Position numbers and translations under genes: made by a program. Under the pieces are notes generated by a model. That model was not told the origin of the DNA. It saw only the letters and a list, made by a program, of their open reading frames with translations, and ran no database searches. Shown here piece after piece: positions 18,307-28,093 of a stretch of 64,000 bases of DNA; the stretch's first letter is position 1, and the number at the start of each line of letters is the position of its first letter. Origin of the DNA: CAYRTD01 sp964528675 (lineage in GTDB: Bacteria; Bacteroidota; Bacteroidia; Bacteroidales; GCA-2748055); NCBI GenBank assembly GCA_964528675.1, contig CAZGTU010000006.1, positions 1-64,000 on the forward strand, read 5' to 3'.

Positions 18307-18314
18307 CAAAAATA
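18307..18314 (-). promoter_or_regulatory. Predicted -7 promoter element for aconitase
   Basis: TATTTTTG on the minus strand fits TAnnTTTG. The inferred start near 18300 is 20 bases before the aconitase ATG at 18280. No good TTTG lies 19 bases upstream. Confidence 0.35.
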
Positions 18315-18409
18315 GGAATTAAGCATAAAAATATATGCATGGATGTAACGTTTTGATAAAATTATTGTTCAGAAATCATTACCTTTAAGACTTTAAATTA
18401 ACAGGAAAA

Positions 18410-19654
18410 ATGTTTAAAGCTGCCTTCAGGGAAAATATACGTATTGCTCTGAGTACAATCAGGACTAATAAGCTCAGGACAATACTCACCATCTCCATTA
18501 TTGCCTTTGGCATCATGGCGCTGGTTGGCATTCTGACAGCCATTGATTCGGTAAAATCATCCCTGACAGATAATTTTATGATGATGGGCGCCAATACTTT
18601 CACTATTGAAAGCAGAAGCATGAATGTAAATGTGGGTAACAATCGATACCGTAGAAAGAATCATGCATACATTTCTTACCGTCAGGCGGAAGAATTTAAA
18701 GAGCGGTTTAATTTTCCTGCAGAGGTTTCCATCTGGACATGGGCCTCCGGAATGGCAGTAGCAAAATACAAATCAGAAAAAACGAATCCTAATATCCCCG
18801 TCATTGGCGCAGATGAAAATTATCTGACCACATCGGGATTTGAAATAGATAAAGGAAGGAATTTTACACATAATGAAGTAAAAAATTTCAGAAATTACGC
18901 AGTTATAGGAAGTAATCTTGCCAGCCAGCTTTTCAAGGACTTCCAGGATCCCATAGATAAGATAATTACCGTGGGAAGCGGGCGTTTTAAGGTTATCGGA
19001 GTGCTCAAATCCAAAGGATCCAGTATGGGAATGAGCTCTGATAAGATATGTATTCTTCCTTATACGGTTGTAAGACAATATTTTTCATGGCCCAGACGGA
19101 ATTATTCCATAAGTGTAATGGCACCCTCGAGCGCTATGATAGAACCCGCAACAGGTGAAGCTGAAGGCGCGTTTCGAATTGTCAGGAATCTGGATGCCCA
19201 GGATGAAAGTGATTTTAATATTACTACCTCAGATAACCTTGTGAAAATATTGCTTGAAAACATTAGTAATATCAATATAGCGGCAGTCATAATCGGAATA
19301 ATCACCCTGTTTGGAGCTGCTGTAGGATTAATGAATATAATGCTGGTTTCTGTTACTGAAAGGACCAGGGAAATAGGTATCAGAAAAGCTCTGGGTGCCC
19401 GAAATACAACAATTAAACAGCAATTTTTATCTGAAGCCATAGCAATAGGTCAATTGGGAGGAATCCTGGGAATCATCCTGGGCATCATAATAGGAAATGT
19501 TGTTTCTCTTTTAATAGGATCATCTTTTATCATTCCCTGGATCTGGATTTTTGCAGGATTTGCCATTTGCTTTGCTGTAGGTATCATATCCGGTTATTTT
19601 CCGGCCGTGAAAGCTGCGAAACAGGATCCGATTGTTGCCTTGAGATATGAATAA
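18410..19654 (+). CDS. ABC transporter permease, MacB/FtsX family
   Basis: 414 aa. One N-terminal membrane segment (about 20-43) is followed by a periplasmic MacB_PCD domain (about 45-275). Three C-terminal segments of the FtsX domain lie around 283-305, 336-358 and 378-400. TERTREIGIRKALGARN between the last-domain segments is the coupling signature of this family. It would work in a tripartite efflux or lipoprotein-release type complex driven by conformational work. No ATPase or membrane-fusion gene is adjacent, so the partner must be encoded elsewhere. It is divergent from aconitase. Confidence 0.88.
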   Translation: MFKAAFRENIRIALSTIRTNKLRTILTISIIAFGIMALVGILTAIDSVKSSLTDNFMMMGANTFTIESRSMNVNVGNNRYRRKNHAYISYRQAEEFKERFNFPAEVSIWTWASGMAVAKYKSEKTNPNIPVIGADENYLTTSGFEIDKGRNFTHNEVKNFRNYAVIGSNLASQLFKDFQDPIDKIITVGSGRFKVIGVLKSKGSSMGMSSDKICILPYTVVRQYFSWPRRNYSISVMAPSSAMIEPATGEAEGAFRIVRNLDAQDESDFNITTSDNLVKILLENISNINIAAVIIGIITLFGAAVGLMNIMLVSVTERTREIGIRKALGARNTTIKQQFLSEAIAIGQLGGILGIILGIIIGNVVSLLIGSSFIIPWIWIFAGFAICFAVGIISGYFPAVKAAKQDPIVALRYE

Positions 19655-19668
19655 ACAATTATTTGATT

Positions 19669-20046
19669 ATGAAAGAATATCATATTAAAAAAACCTTTAA
19701 CACACCTGAAGTCCGGTTTACTCCCGGTGAAGGTCTCTTGAAGATCGAGGGAAGATCCATACCGGAAGATCCCGGAGACATTTATAATAATATCATTGAC
19801 CTGCTTGAAAAATATTTTGAAAATCCTAGAGAAATCACAAGGATAGATATTAAGCTTGAGTACATAAACAGCGGATCTTCTAAATACCTGCTTGAGTTAC
19901 TCCGGATAATTAAAGCCAGATATGATGAGGGAAATGATTGTATCATAAACTGGTACTATGAAGAGGATGACGAATCGATCTATGAGCTGGGCCAACACTA
20001 TCAAAACACTATCCAGGTGCCTTTCAAGCTGATCGATTATTATTAG
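19669..20046 (+). CDS. SiaC-like / DUF1987 family protein
   Basis: 125 aa soluble protein. TPEVRFTPGEGLLKIEGRSI and the following DPGDIYNNIIDLLEKYF are typical of DUF1987. LEYINSGSSKYLLELLRII resembles the STAS-like core in which SiaC-type proteins are phosphorylated on a Thr/Ser in Pseudomonas. The family controls c-di-GMP signalling there; no SiaA, SiaB or diguanylate cyclase gene is adjacent here, so the role is open. A TTG start 6 bases upstream is possible, but the ATG is preferred. It follows the permease gene by 14 bases and ends just before a strong terminator. Confidence 0.75.
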   Translation: MKEYHIKKTFNTPEVRFTPGEGLLKIEGRSIPEDPGDIYNNIIDLLEKYFENPREITRIDIKLEYINSGSSKYLLELLRIIKARYDEGNDCIINWYYEEDDESIYELGQHYQNTIQVPFKLIDYY

Positions 20047-20059
20047 ATATTCAAAAAAA

Positions 20060-20089
20060 GCCGCCCTGTTTTATTTAAGGCGGCTTTTT
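20060..20089 (+). terminator. Bidirectional intrinsic terminator
   Basis: GCCGCC (20060-20065) and GGCGGC (20079-20084) form a stem extended by the flanking A-run (20053-20059) and T-run (20085-20089). It serves both the SiaC-like gene on the plus strand and PFOR on the minus strand. Confidence 0.85.
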
Positions 20090-20116
20090 ATCGATTATTG
20101 AATAAACATCATCTTT

Positions 20117-23100
20117 TTATTCTGAATATTCCATTGATGCCATCCGCTTATAGGTATTATACCTCCATTTAGCATTATCCTCACATGCTTTGAAAAGCCT
20201 TTCTGCCTCCTCGGGGAAGGATTTGGTCAGTGAGGTATACCGTACTTCTGAATTCAGGAATTTCTGGAACTGATTCCAGTCAGGTTCTTTAGAATCAAGT
20301 TGGAAAGGGTTCTTGCCTTCATCCTCAAGCAGTGGATTGTAACGGTACAATGTCCAGTAGCCAGAATCAACAGCCCTTCCTGTCTGCGCCTGTGATTCAC
20401 CCATTCCGGCACGCAAGCCGTGGTTAATACAAGGTGAATAAGCTATTATCAGTGAGGGACCGGGGTATGCTTCTGCTTCCCGTATAGCCTTCAGGTACTG
20501 CGATTGACTTGCTCCCATGGCAACCTGGGCAACATAAACATAACCATAGCTCATTGCCATTACGCCAAGGTCTTTCTTCCTGATCTTCTTACCAGATGCA
20601 GTAAACTTGGCAACTGCACCTGAAGGAGTTGATTTAGACGCCTGCCCGCCAGTATTTGAATAAACCTCTGTATCCATTACGAGAACATTAACGTCCTCAC
20701 CTGAAGCCAGAACGTGATCCAGTCCGCCATAACCAATATCATATGCCCATCCGTCACCACCAAAGATCCAGACAGATTTCTTTACCAGGTATTGCTTTAA
20801 TTTCATAATCTCAGAAACCTCAGTTGATTTCTCATTTTCAGCAGCAGCAATAACCTTTGCAGAAGCTTCTTTCGATGCCTCTGCATTCTCCTTATTATCA
20901 ATCCAGGTCTTAAATGCTTCCCTGGTTTCATCAGATATGCCGTTTTGCATTGCTTTTTCCATCAGTTCCTGAATATGCAACCTCATTTGATTTACACCTG
21001 TTGCCATTCCAAATCCATACTCAGCATTATCTTCAAATAATGAATTTGCCCATGCCGGCCCGTGTCCGTCTTTATTAATAGTGTATGGAGTTGAAGGAGC
21101 CGAACCTCCGTAAATGGAAGAACAACCGGTGGCATTGGCGATCATCATCCTATCCCCATAGAGCTGGGTAATAAGCTTAATGTAAGGTGTTTCCCCACAT
21201 CCTGAACATGCTCCGTGGAATTCAAATAGCGGCTTTGCAAACTGTGAATTTTTAATGGTTTTTGATTTCTCCAGGATAGTGTCTTTGTAACTTACATTTT
21301 CAGAAATATGATCCCATCTTTCTATTTCATCCTTCTGGGATTCAATAGGCCTCATAACGAGAGCTTTTTCCTTGGCCGGACATACTTCCACACAATTTCC
21401 ACATCCGGTACAATCAAGTATTGAAACCTGGATCTTGTAATTCAGTCCTTTTAAAGCTTTTCCTTTTGCTTCAATAACGGGAGTTCCATCAGGTAAAGCT
21501 TCGGTTTCTTTCTCATCAAGAAGGAAAGGACGAATTGTTGCGTGAGGGCAAACATAAGAACATTGATTACACTGAATACAATTCTCCGGTATCCATTCCG
21601 GAACATTCACGGCAATTCCCCTCTTTTCGTACCGGGTGGTTCCCGGAGGGAAAGAACCGTCTTCACGACCCCGGAATGCGCTAACCGGAAGGTCATCTCC
21701 TTTCTGCAGGTTCATCGGTTCAGCTACGTTCTTAACAAAATCAGGGATGTCTCTTTCATCTTTCTCCTCATCGATTGAAAGCTCAGTCCATTCGGAGGGT
21801 ATTTTAATCTCCTCAACTTCACCACCTTTTTCAACGGCAGCATAATTCATTTTTACAATTTCTTCACCCTTACGTCCGAAGGATTTATCAATAAATTTGC
21901 GCATCTCTTCAACCGCAAGATCATAAGGAATGATCTCAGCAATCTTGAAGAAAGCAGATTGCATGATGGTATTGGTTCTTGTTCCCAGGCCAATTTCTTC
22001 CGCAATTTTTGTTGCATTGATAATATACATTTTGATATTATGCTCGGCCATATATTTTTTCATACTATTGGGAAGCTTCTTCCTGGTTTCTTCTGCATCC
22101 CAGATAGAATTCAGCAGGAAAGTACCACCGTCTTTCAATCCTTTCAACATATCATACTTATCGATATATGAAGGAACATGACAGGCTACAAAATCGGGAG
22201 AAGAAACGAGATAAGGAGAACGTATCGGATGATCTCCAAATCTGAGGTGTGAAGTTGTAATACCCCCTGATTTTTTTGAATCGTATGCAAAATAAGCCTG
22301 GCAGAATTTATCGGTAGATTCACCAATGATCATGATAGAGTTCTTGTTGGCACCTACAGTACCATCGGCACCGATCCCATAAAACTTGGCTTCGTAAGTT
22401 CCTTCTGTTGCAGTATCAATTTGTTCTCCTAGAGGAAGCGATGTAAATGAAACGTCATCAACAATACCGACCGTGAAACGGTTTTTCGGTTCATTCTGTT
22501 TCAGGTTATCAAATACTGATTTAATCATTGTAGGCGTAGTATCTTTTGAACTCAAACCATAACGTCCGCCAACAATCAATGGAGAATTCTCTTTTCCATA
22601 AAAAATATCACGTACGTCCAGGTAGAGAGGTTCTCCATTTGCTCCGGGTTCCTTGGTGCGATCCAGAACTGCAATCCTCTTAACAGAATCTGGAAGAACC
22701 TTCATAAAATATTTTCCTGAGAACGGACGATAAAGATGAACGGTGACCAAACCGGTTTTCTCGCCTTTAGCATTAAGATAATCAACCGTTTCTTTTATTG
22801 TTTCAGTAACCGAACCCATTGCAACCACAACATTTTCTGCATCTTCAGCACCATAATAGGTAAATGGATGGTACTCGCGTCCGGTAATTTTGGAAATTTC
22901 CTGCATATACTCCTCAACAGTGTCTGCTATAGTCTCATAAAAAGGATTGATTGCTTCCCTTGCCTGGAAATAGATATCAGGATTTTGAGCAGTTCCCCTG
23001 GTAACAGGATGTTCCGGATTGAGAGCATTATCGCGGAACTTCTGCAGAGCATCCCGGTCAATGAGTTTGGCCAGATCTTCCATGGCAGGAACTTCCACCT

Positions 23101-23650
23101 TTTGAATTTCATGGGAATTTCTGAAACCATCGAAGAAATGAAGGAAAGGTATTCTTGATTGAATTGCAGCAAGGTGTGCCACTCCGGCAAGATCCATGAT
23201 CTGCTGCACACTTCCCGTAGCAAGCATGGCAAATCCGGTATGCCTTGTGCTCATTACATCACTGTGATCTCCAAAAATAGAAAGCGCCTGTGCTGCCAGC
23301 GATCTGGCGGATACATGAAATACCCCCGGAAGTAATTCACCGGATATTTTATACATATTCGGGATCATAAGTAAGAGACCCTGAGAGGCAGTAAAAGTAG
23401 ATGTCAGTGCACCTGCCTGAAGTGATCCGTGTACAGCACCGGCAGCACCCCCTTCAGATTGCATTTCGGTAACTTTCACTACTTCACCAAAAATATTTTT
23501 CCTTCCGTGGGCAGCCCATTCGTCAATATTCTCTGCCATGTTAGATGATGGTGTGATGGGATAAATTGCAGCAACTTCACTGAACATATAAGCTATGTGA
23601 GATGCAGCAAAGTTCCCGTCACAGGTCATAAATGTCTTTTTATCAGCCAT
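20117..23650 (-). CDS. nifJ: Pyruvate:ferredoxin (flavodoxin) oxidoreductase
   Basis: Oxidative decarboxylation of pyruvate to acetyl-CoA and CO2 with ferredoxin as acceptor, a hallmark of anaerobic metabolism. 1177 aa single-chain type. The N-terminal ThDP/pyruvate domain starts MTCDGNFAASHIAYMFSEVA. A 2x[4Fe-4S] ferredoxin domain has CIQCNQCSYVCP (near 688) and CTGCGNCVEVCP (near 745). The C-terminal ThDP domain has the proximal-cluster cysteines in FHGACSGCGETPY and the motif GGDGWAYDIGYGG (near 962). It ends toward a terminator shared with the convergent upstream operon and stands alone. Confidence 0.96.
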   Translation of the reverse strand: MADKKTFMTCDGNFAASHIAYMFSEVAAIYPITPSSNMAENIDEWAAHGRKNIFGEVVKVTEMQSEGGAAGAVHGSLQAGALTSTFTASQGLLLMIPNMYKISGELLPGVFHVSARSLAAQALSIFGDHSDVMSTRHTGFAMLATGSVQQIMDLAGVAHLAAIQSRIPFLHFFDGFRNSHEIQKVEVPAMEDLAKLIDRDALQKFRDNALNPEHPVTRGTAQNPDIYFQAREAINPFYETIADTVEEYMQEISKITGREYHPFTYYGAEDAENVVVAMGSVTETIKETVDYLNAKGEKTGLVTVHLYRPFSGKYFMKVLPDSVKRIAVLDRTKEPGANGEPLYLDVRDIFYGKENSPLIVGGRYGLSSKDTTPTMIKSVFDNLKQNEPKNRFTVGIVDDVSFTSLPLGEQIDTATEGTYEAKFYGIGADGTVGANKNSIMIIGESTDKFCQAYFAYDSKKSGGITTSHLRFGDHPIRSPYLVSSPDFVACHVPSYIDKYDMLKGLKDGGTFLLNSIWDAEETRKKLPNSMKKYMAEHNIKMYIINATKIAEEIGLGTRTNTIMQSAFFKIAEIIPYDLAVEEMRKFIDKSFGRKGEEIVKMNYAAVEKGGEVEEIKIPSEWTELSIDEEKDERDIPDFVKNVAEPMNLQKGDDLPVSAFRGREDGSFPPGTTRYEKRGIAVNVPEWIPENCIQCNQCSYVCPHATIRPFLLDEKETEALPDGTPVIEAKGKALKGLNYKIQVSILDCTGCGNCVEVCPAKEKALVMRPIESQKDEIERWDHISENVSYKDTILEKSKTIKNSQFAKPLFEFHGACSGCGETPYIKLITQLYGDRMMIANATGCSSIYGGSAPSTPYTINKDGHGPAWANSLFEDNAEYGFGMATGVNQMRLHIQELMEKAMQNGISDETREAFKTWIDNKENAEASKEASAKVIAAAENEKSTEVSEIMKLKQYLVKKSVWIFGGDGWAYDIGYGGLDHVLASGEDVNVLVMDTEVYSNTGGQASKSTPSGAVAKFTASGKKIRKKDLGVMAMSYGYVYVAQVAMGASQSQYLKAIREAEAYPGPSLIIAYSPCINHGLRAGMGESQAQTGRAVDSGYWTLYRYNPLLEDEGKNPFQLDSKEPDWNQFQKFLNSEVRYTSLTKSFPEEAERLFKACEDNAKWRYNTYKRMASMEYSE

Positions 23651-23703
23651 TGTATTGTGAATTAAGTATTTAAGTATTTAAAAAATGCATGTTTTTCGAA
23701 TCA

Positions 23704-23711
23704 CAAAATTA
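23704..23711 (-). promoter_or_regulatory. Predicted -7 promoter element for nifJ
   Basis: TAATTTTG on the minus strand fits TAnnTTTG. The implied start near 23697 leaves about 47 bases before the ATG. The -33 position is not well conserved. Confidence 0.3.
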
Positions 23712-23783
23712 CTATAATTGGGGAGAAAAACGTATGTTTTAACGGCTCTTGAGCTTATATATATTGAATTCAAATAAGATTAC

Positions 23784-25442
23784 TTATTTACCATATTGGT
23801 TCCTTTTATCATATTTGAATTTCAATACCCAGGCATAATCTGAAGGTCTTTTTGAATGATCGGCAAGCATTTCTTCCGGAATTCTGGCGGACATCCCCCA
23901 TAAATCCCGGCCGGTATCAACCCATTCCAGGGGTTTATCATATCCAAGCATATAAACATCACTGTCCCAAACCGGATTGGCTCCGGGGCAAATGAAAGTC
24001 TCACTTTTAGGCCAATCCAAAACTATTGCATAGCCCCAGGTGCTGTCTTTGCTCATTGTATACCATACGGGTTGGCCAAGCTGGGTGTTATCGGCAGTTT
24101 TTTCATACGTTCTTGTTGCGTAAATGGCCTCGCCATTAATGTCAAGCCACTCTCCCATCTCTTCAAGCAATTTGACCTGGATCCGGGGTATTTTCCCGCT
24201 TCCATCAGGATTTACAATTAAATTAAGGTTACCCCCTTTCGCGACTATTCTGACAAGCATATGGACCAATTCTTCAGGTGAAAGATAATTCTCCAGTGAA
24301 TCGCTACGATTGAAACCATAGGATTCAGACATAGAACGATTCTCTTCCCAGGGATAATCAGTTTTCCCGACAACCTCATCTGTTTCGCTGGTGTAAAAAT
24401 CACCATGTTTTCCCCGGGTATTCATACCAAGCCTGTCGTTGGATAATACCTCTTTCCTGCCTTCTGCCTTATTATAGAAATAGGCTACAATTTCAGGCGT
24501 TTGATAATAGCTTGCACTCCTTTGCCATTCCCCGTCAAACCATAAAATATCAGGATCATAGCGATCGATATAATCCTTTGCCTGGGGAACAATGTAATCT
24601 TCAATAAAATCATTCACAGGTACTTTCCCCGATATCATTCTGTTATGGATCTCAGGAACAAAATCGCCAATGATCTCCTGAGATGAGGTGGCAAGCCCGG
24701 CATTATCCGGCGCCATATTTTCAGACCAGTAGCGGATTGCAAGGGTATCATCAATTATCAAAGGATACTCATATTCTTCAACTGAAAAGTAAAACCCATG
24801 ATGAAGACCTGCTTTTTCACATTCATCTATGAGTTCTCTTATTAGATCTTTTCCGGGATACATATCTTTTGCATCTCTGAACGTAAAATATGAGTCCCAT
24901 AAACAAAAACCATCATGATGCTTGCTGAAAGGAACAAAATATTTTGCACCGCTTTTTTTTACAATGTCTATGATTTCTTCTGCATTGAAATTTTCCGCAT
25001 CAAACATAGGGATGAAATCATCCCTGTGAAAATTTTCACCCCACACAGAGTCATGGTATGTTTCGAGATCATTATACATATGATTGAGATACCAATCAGG
25101 ATACCGGGCTCTGCTCCACCCTTTTTCGCCATACCCGGCTATAGAGTATAGGCCCCAGTCAAAGAAAATCGAGAACCTGGCATCCCTGTACCATTCCGGA
25201 GTTGGGTGACTGTCTAAAAATTCAAGATCAGGTTTGTATTTTCCCTCACTATTTACCCTTTTCAATTCAGCGAATTCTTCCTTTGCGCGGAAAAGAATCT
25301 TCTCTGAAAATTTTTCTTCTATCTCCCTGATTGAATATTTATATTCATAGGGGAGAAATTCTTCGTTCGTGTTGATGTTTTGGCTACATGCCGATGTTAA
25401 AAGGATGATTAAAAATATTAAAAACAAGAAACAGTATCTCAT
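23784..25442 (-). CDS. Alpha-L-fucosidase, GH29 family, lipoprotein
   Basis: 552 aa. The lipoprotein signal has its cysteine at 19 (LIILLTSACSQ). The GH29 barrel shows DWGLYSIAGYGEKGWSRARY, then KHHDGFCLWDSYFT and FDGEW; the aspartate in ILWFDGEW (near 303) is the expected nucleophile. Conserved His-His-Asp before the sugar pocket is present. A C-terminal beta-sandwich follows. It would release alpha-linked fucose from glycans at the outer membrane or periplasm. It is not next to a SusCD pair; the gene upstream is divergent. Substrate linkage cannot be told. Confidence 0.88.
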   Translation of the reverse strand: MRYCFLFLIFLIILLTSACSQNINTNEEFLPYEYKYSIREIEEKFSEKILFRAKEEFAELKRVNSEGKYKPDLEFLDSHPTPEWYRDARFSIFFDWGLYSIAGYGEKGWSRARYPDWYLNHMYNDLETYHDSVWGENFHRDDFIPMFDAENFNAEEIIDIVKKSGAKYFVPFSKHHDGFCLWDSYFTFRDAKDMYPGKDLIRELIDECEKAGLHHGFYFSVEEYEYPLIIDDTLAIRYWSENMAPDNAGLATSSQEIIGDFVPEIHNRMISGKVPVNDFIEDYIVPQAKDYIDRYDPDILWFDGEWQRSASYYQTPEIVAYFYNKAEGRKEVLSNDRLGMNTRGKHGDFYTSETDEVVGKTDYPWEENRSMSESYGFNRSDSLENYLSPEELVHMLVRIVAKGGNLNLIVNPDGSGKIPRIQVKLLEEMGEWLDINGEAIYATRTYEKTADNTQLGQPVWYTMSKDSTWGYAIVLDWPKSETFICPGANPVWDSDVYMLGYDKPLEWVDTGRDLWGMSARIPEEMLADHSKRPSDYAWVLKFKYDKRNQYGK

Positions 25443-25505
25443 TATTTATTGATTTTGTGTGAATCTTTTGTTTACTTGTATAGATCTTACTTCAATGCAG
25501 GAAAA

Positions 25506-25513
25506 CAAATATA
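25506..25513 (-). promoter_or_regulatory. Predicted -7 promoter element for the GH29 gene
   Basis: TATATTTG on the minus strand fits TAnnTTTG. The predicted start near 25499 gives a leader of about 57 bases. No matching TTTG is present 19 bases further upstream. Confidence 0.35.
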
Positions 25514-25594
25514 TATTATATAATCAGAGTTTTGTATTTTTTAATAATTAAGTTATTCTTATCATTAATTTTTAGATTTAGAATTAAAAAAATT

Positions 25595-25602
25595 TAAATT
25601 TG
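25595..25602 (+). promoter_or_regulatory. Predicted -7 promoter element for the DUF4914 gene
   Basis: TAAATTTG fits TAnnTTTG and is followed by a leader of about 87 bases before the ATG at 25696. The upstream element is only TTAG. Confidence 0.3.
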
Positions 25603-25695
25603 CACCGAAAAACGATTTTAAAATAACAATTTATAAGAAATAAATAGCATAGACTTATTTTTTGAATTATAGCTATGCTTTAAAATCCTGATTTA

Positions 25696-27654
25696 ATGAA
25701 AGATATTTTTAAAATACTGGCAGGGAAAAACATTACCCTCCCCGGGAATGTAGAAGAATTACTCAGGAACTGCAAAAGCGTGACTTTTTATGAATCATAT
25801 GAGGATCTGGCTATTGCTTCTGCGGGAGGGCCGGATAAAAATTATTTTGAAGTCAAATATGATATTCCCGGCAGAGGAGAAGTTGTTGAGGCTGTTGTTC
25901 ATAGAGTTAAGAATGGCATATCAGCAAATTATCCTGAACCCTATATGAGGAGAAGGGATCCCGGTACGATGACTGTTGCAGATGATCTTCCAAGTGATAA
26001 GGCAAAATTTAAAGAAAGATATGGATATGATTTTGCAGATTTAAAGACGGAGACCTTTAACTGGCTTAAAGGACAGGATCTTGCAGCATTCTTTTATTTC
26101 GCCGGTCGAAAGGGAATTGGTGTAGGAGGCATGGCAATTGCACCTGCAAATGCAGGATTCTTTGCTATGGGGCTCGCTATGCTTCAAAAAATACTACCTG
26201 TTGATTCATTGAATGAAAATTTCAATGTAGACTCTGTTATTTATGTCGCCCCAACCTTTCGACACACTCATTTTGAGGGAAAACAAGCTGTTATCCATAA
26301 TCGTCTGGAGGGTCTTCATGAAATTTTCTCCTATAATCTATATCCCGGCCCCAGTGCGAAAAAAGGATTATATGGAGCATTGCTCACAAAGGGAGAAAAG
26401 GAAGGCTGGGTAACTACACATTGTTCCACTGTTGAAGTAGTAAGTCCATACGACAACACTACAACCTTTATGCACGAAGGAGCAAGCGGAGGGGGCAAAA
26501 GTGAAATGCTTCAACACATTGTAAGAGAACCCAGGGGACAAGTTCTTATTGGAGAAAATATTCAAACAGGTGAACAGAGATTAATCAGTCTGCCTCTTTT
26601 TTGCTCATTCAATCCGGTAACTGATGATATGGCGATGTGTCATCCTTCCATTCAAAAAAGCAATGGAAAATTATCTGTCCTGGATGCTGAAAATGCCTGG
26701 TTCATCAGAGTTGACAGTGTTAATGAATATGGCGATGATCCATTCCTGGAAAAAGTAACCATCCAGGCGGAAAAACCTCTTTTATTCCTGAATATTGAGA
26801 CGAATCCGGATTCAACCGCTCTTATCTGGGATCATATTGAAGATGAACCAGGGAAAAAATGTCCCAATCCGAGAGTGATTCTGCCCCGGGATATTGTTCC
26901 CGGTATTCTTAATCATCCTGTTAAAGTGGATGTAAGAAGTTTTGGAGTACGTACTCCGCCAACCACAAGGGAAAAACCTAATTTTGGTATTCTGGGCTTA
27001 TTCCATATTCTCCCCCCGGCACTCGCATGGCTATGGAGACTTGTTGCCCCCAGGGGACATGCCAATCCCAGCATTGTCGGGGGTGAAGGCATGCAGTCGG
27101 AAGGTGTAGGATCCTACTGGCCATTTGCCACCGGGAAAATGGAAGACCACGCAAATATGTTGCTTGAACAGGTTATACAAACCCCAAGGACAAGATATAC
27201 CCTGGTTCCCAATCAGTATATCGGGGTATGGAAAGTAGGATTTAAACCTCAGCTTCTCATGCGTGAATATTTAACAAGAAGGGGTAATGCCAAACTAAAA
27301 AGTGATCAGTTCAGTGATGCTCGTTGTCCTTTGCTAGGCTATGAACTCAATTACCTCACAATTGAAGGATCAAAAATCCCCTCACGTTTTCTAAGGGTTC
27401 ACAGACAAGCAGAGGTGGGGATTGATGGCTATGATGCCGGAGCAGAGATCCTTTATGATTTCTTCAAAAAAGAACTGCCCAAGTTCAAAACTCCCGGACT
27501 ATCTGCTACAGGTAAAAGAATTATTGATGCCTGCATGTCCGGTGCCACTGTTGAAGACTATAATTCCATAATTCCCATGGATTACCAGTACTCCTTCCAG
27601 TCCGTTAAAGACTATGAGGAGCAGAGTGATGAGTATATCAGGGAAACGCTTTAG
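25696..27654 (+). CDS. DUF4914 family protein with a PEP-carboxykinase-like P-loop
   Basis: 652 aa, soluble, without signal peptide or membrane span. It belongs by overall pattern to DUF4914, a family without assigned activity. HEGASGGGKSEML (P-loop G262-S269) closely resembles the GxSGTGKT nucleotide loop of ATP-dependent PEP carboxykinases. RHTHFEGKQAVIHNRLEGLH precedes it, and conserved glycine/proline-rich blocks follow (FGVRTPPTTREKPNFGILG; GGEGMQSEGVGSYWPFATGK). This suggests a nucleotide-dependent kinase or carboxykinase-like enzyme acting on a small carboxylate, an inference from one motif region. It is a single gene, divergent from GH29. Confidence 0.75.
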   Translation: MKDIFKILAGKNITLPGNVEELLRNCKSVTFYESYEDLAIASAGGPDKNYFEVKYDIPGRGEVVEAVVHRVKNGISANYPEPYMRRRDPGTMTVADDLPSDKAKFKERYGYDFADLKTETFNWLKGQDLAAFFYFAGRKGIGVGGMAIAPANAGFFAMGLAMLQKILPVDSLNENFNVDSVIYVAPTFRHTHFEGKQAVIHNRLEGLHEIFSYNLYPGPSAKKGLYGALLTKGEKEGWVTTHCSTVEVVSPYDNTTTFMHEGASGGGKSEMLQHIVREPRGQVLIGENIQTGEQRLISLPLFCSFNPVTDDMAMCHPSIQKSNGKLSVLDAENAWFIRVDSVNEYGDDPFLEKVTIQAEKPLLFLNIETNPDSTALIWDHIEDEPGKKCPNPRVILPRDIVPGILNHPVKVDVRSFGVRTPPTTREKPNFGILGLFHILPPALAWLWRLVAPRGHANPSIVGGEGMQSEGVGSYWPFATGKMEDHANMLLEQVIQTPRTRYTLVPNQYIGVWKVGFKPQLLMREYLTRRGNAKLKSDQFSDARCPLLGYELNYLTIEGSKIPSRFLRVHRQAEVGIDGYDAGAEILYDFFKKELPKFKTPGLSATGKRIIDACMSGATVEDYNSIIPMDYQYSFQSVKDYEEQSDEYIRETL

Positions 27655-27745
27655 TCTCAGTTGGCAGTTCCCCAGCGACGGAACCGCATATCTGGGCATC
27701 TAACTTTTATAGGCAATACGCAGAGTAATCGGTGTTCAGTGATCG

Positions 27746-27786
27746 GCCTGCCCGCCGAAGCGATGGCCGAAGCGATGGCAGGCGGG
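27746..27786. repeat. 41-bp palindromic repeat, copy 1
   Basis: Begins GCCTGCCCGCC and ends GGCAGGCGGG with a 20-nt core. Two more copies with the same ends and length but unrelated cores are at 38623-38663 and 38663-38703. Inside this copy GAAGCGATGGC is repeated twice at 12-nt spacing. Confidence 0.75.
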
Positions 27787-27903
27787 TAATCAGTTTGATC
27801 TCATAATACGGAAGTATTTTCCATGAATTATGGCAGTTGAGCGGCAGGAGGTTGTTGAATGTTTATGCTTCAATAAGTCAGTCCTTTACGGGTTTTAATT
27901 AGA

Positions 27904-27924
27904 GTCTGTCCATAATGTCCGATA
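27904..27924 (+). repeat. 21-nt dispersed repeat, copy 1
   Basis: A 21-nt sequence beginning GTCTGTCCATAATGTCCGAT is identical at 37303-37323, and after one mismatch both continue CTGC. Both copies are intergenic and lie next to a variant of CCGATAGCTATCGG. Confidence 0.7.
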
Positions 27925-28093
27925 GCTGCCCCGCTAGCTATCGGGGTTGCAAAAATTTTAATTTTTTTCATTTCATCAATGATTAGCTCAGTCTTGTCAA
28001 AGGCAATGGAATAAATGTGTCTGACAGAATAAATTTTTGTAATTTTAATCCTAATCTTGAAAGGCCAAACTTTCCTGAGTAATCCTTTTGCTT

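Larger units (their letters stand above)
27655..28093. other. Repeat-containing intergenic region
   Basis: No gene seen. It contains a 41-bp palindromic element (27746-27786), a 21-nt repeat (27904-27924) shared with 37303-37323, a GC-rich hairpin around CTATCGGGG (27930-27950) and AT-rich leader sequence before the next gene. These are dispersed, non-coding elements. Confidence 0.6.

Noticed and set aside
18281..18340. Longer start of aconitase at 18340
   Set aside because: The extension is hydrophobic and covers a likely -7 promoter element at 18307-18314.
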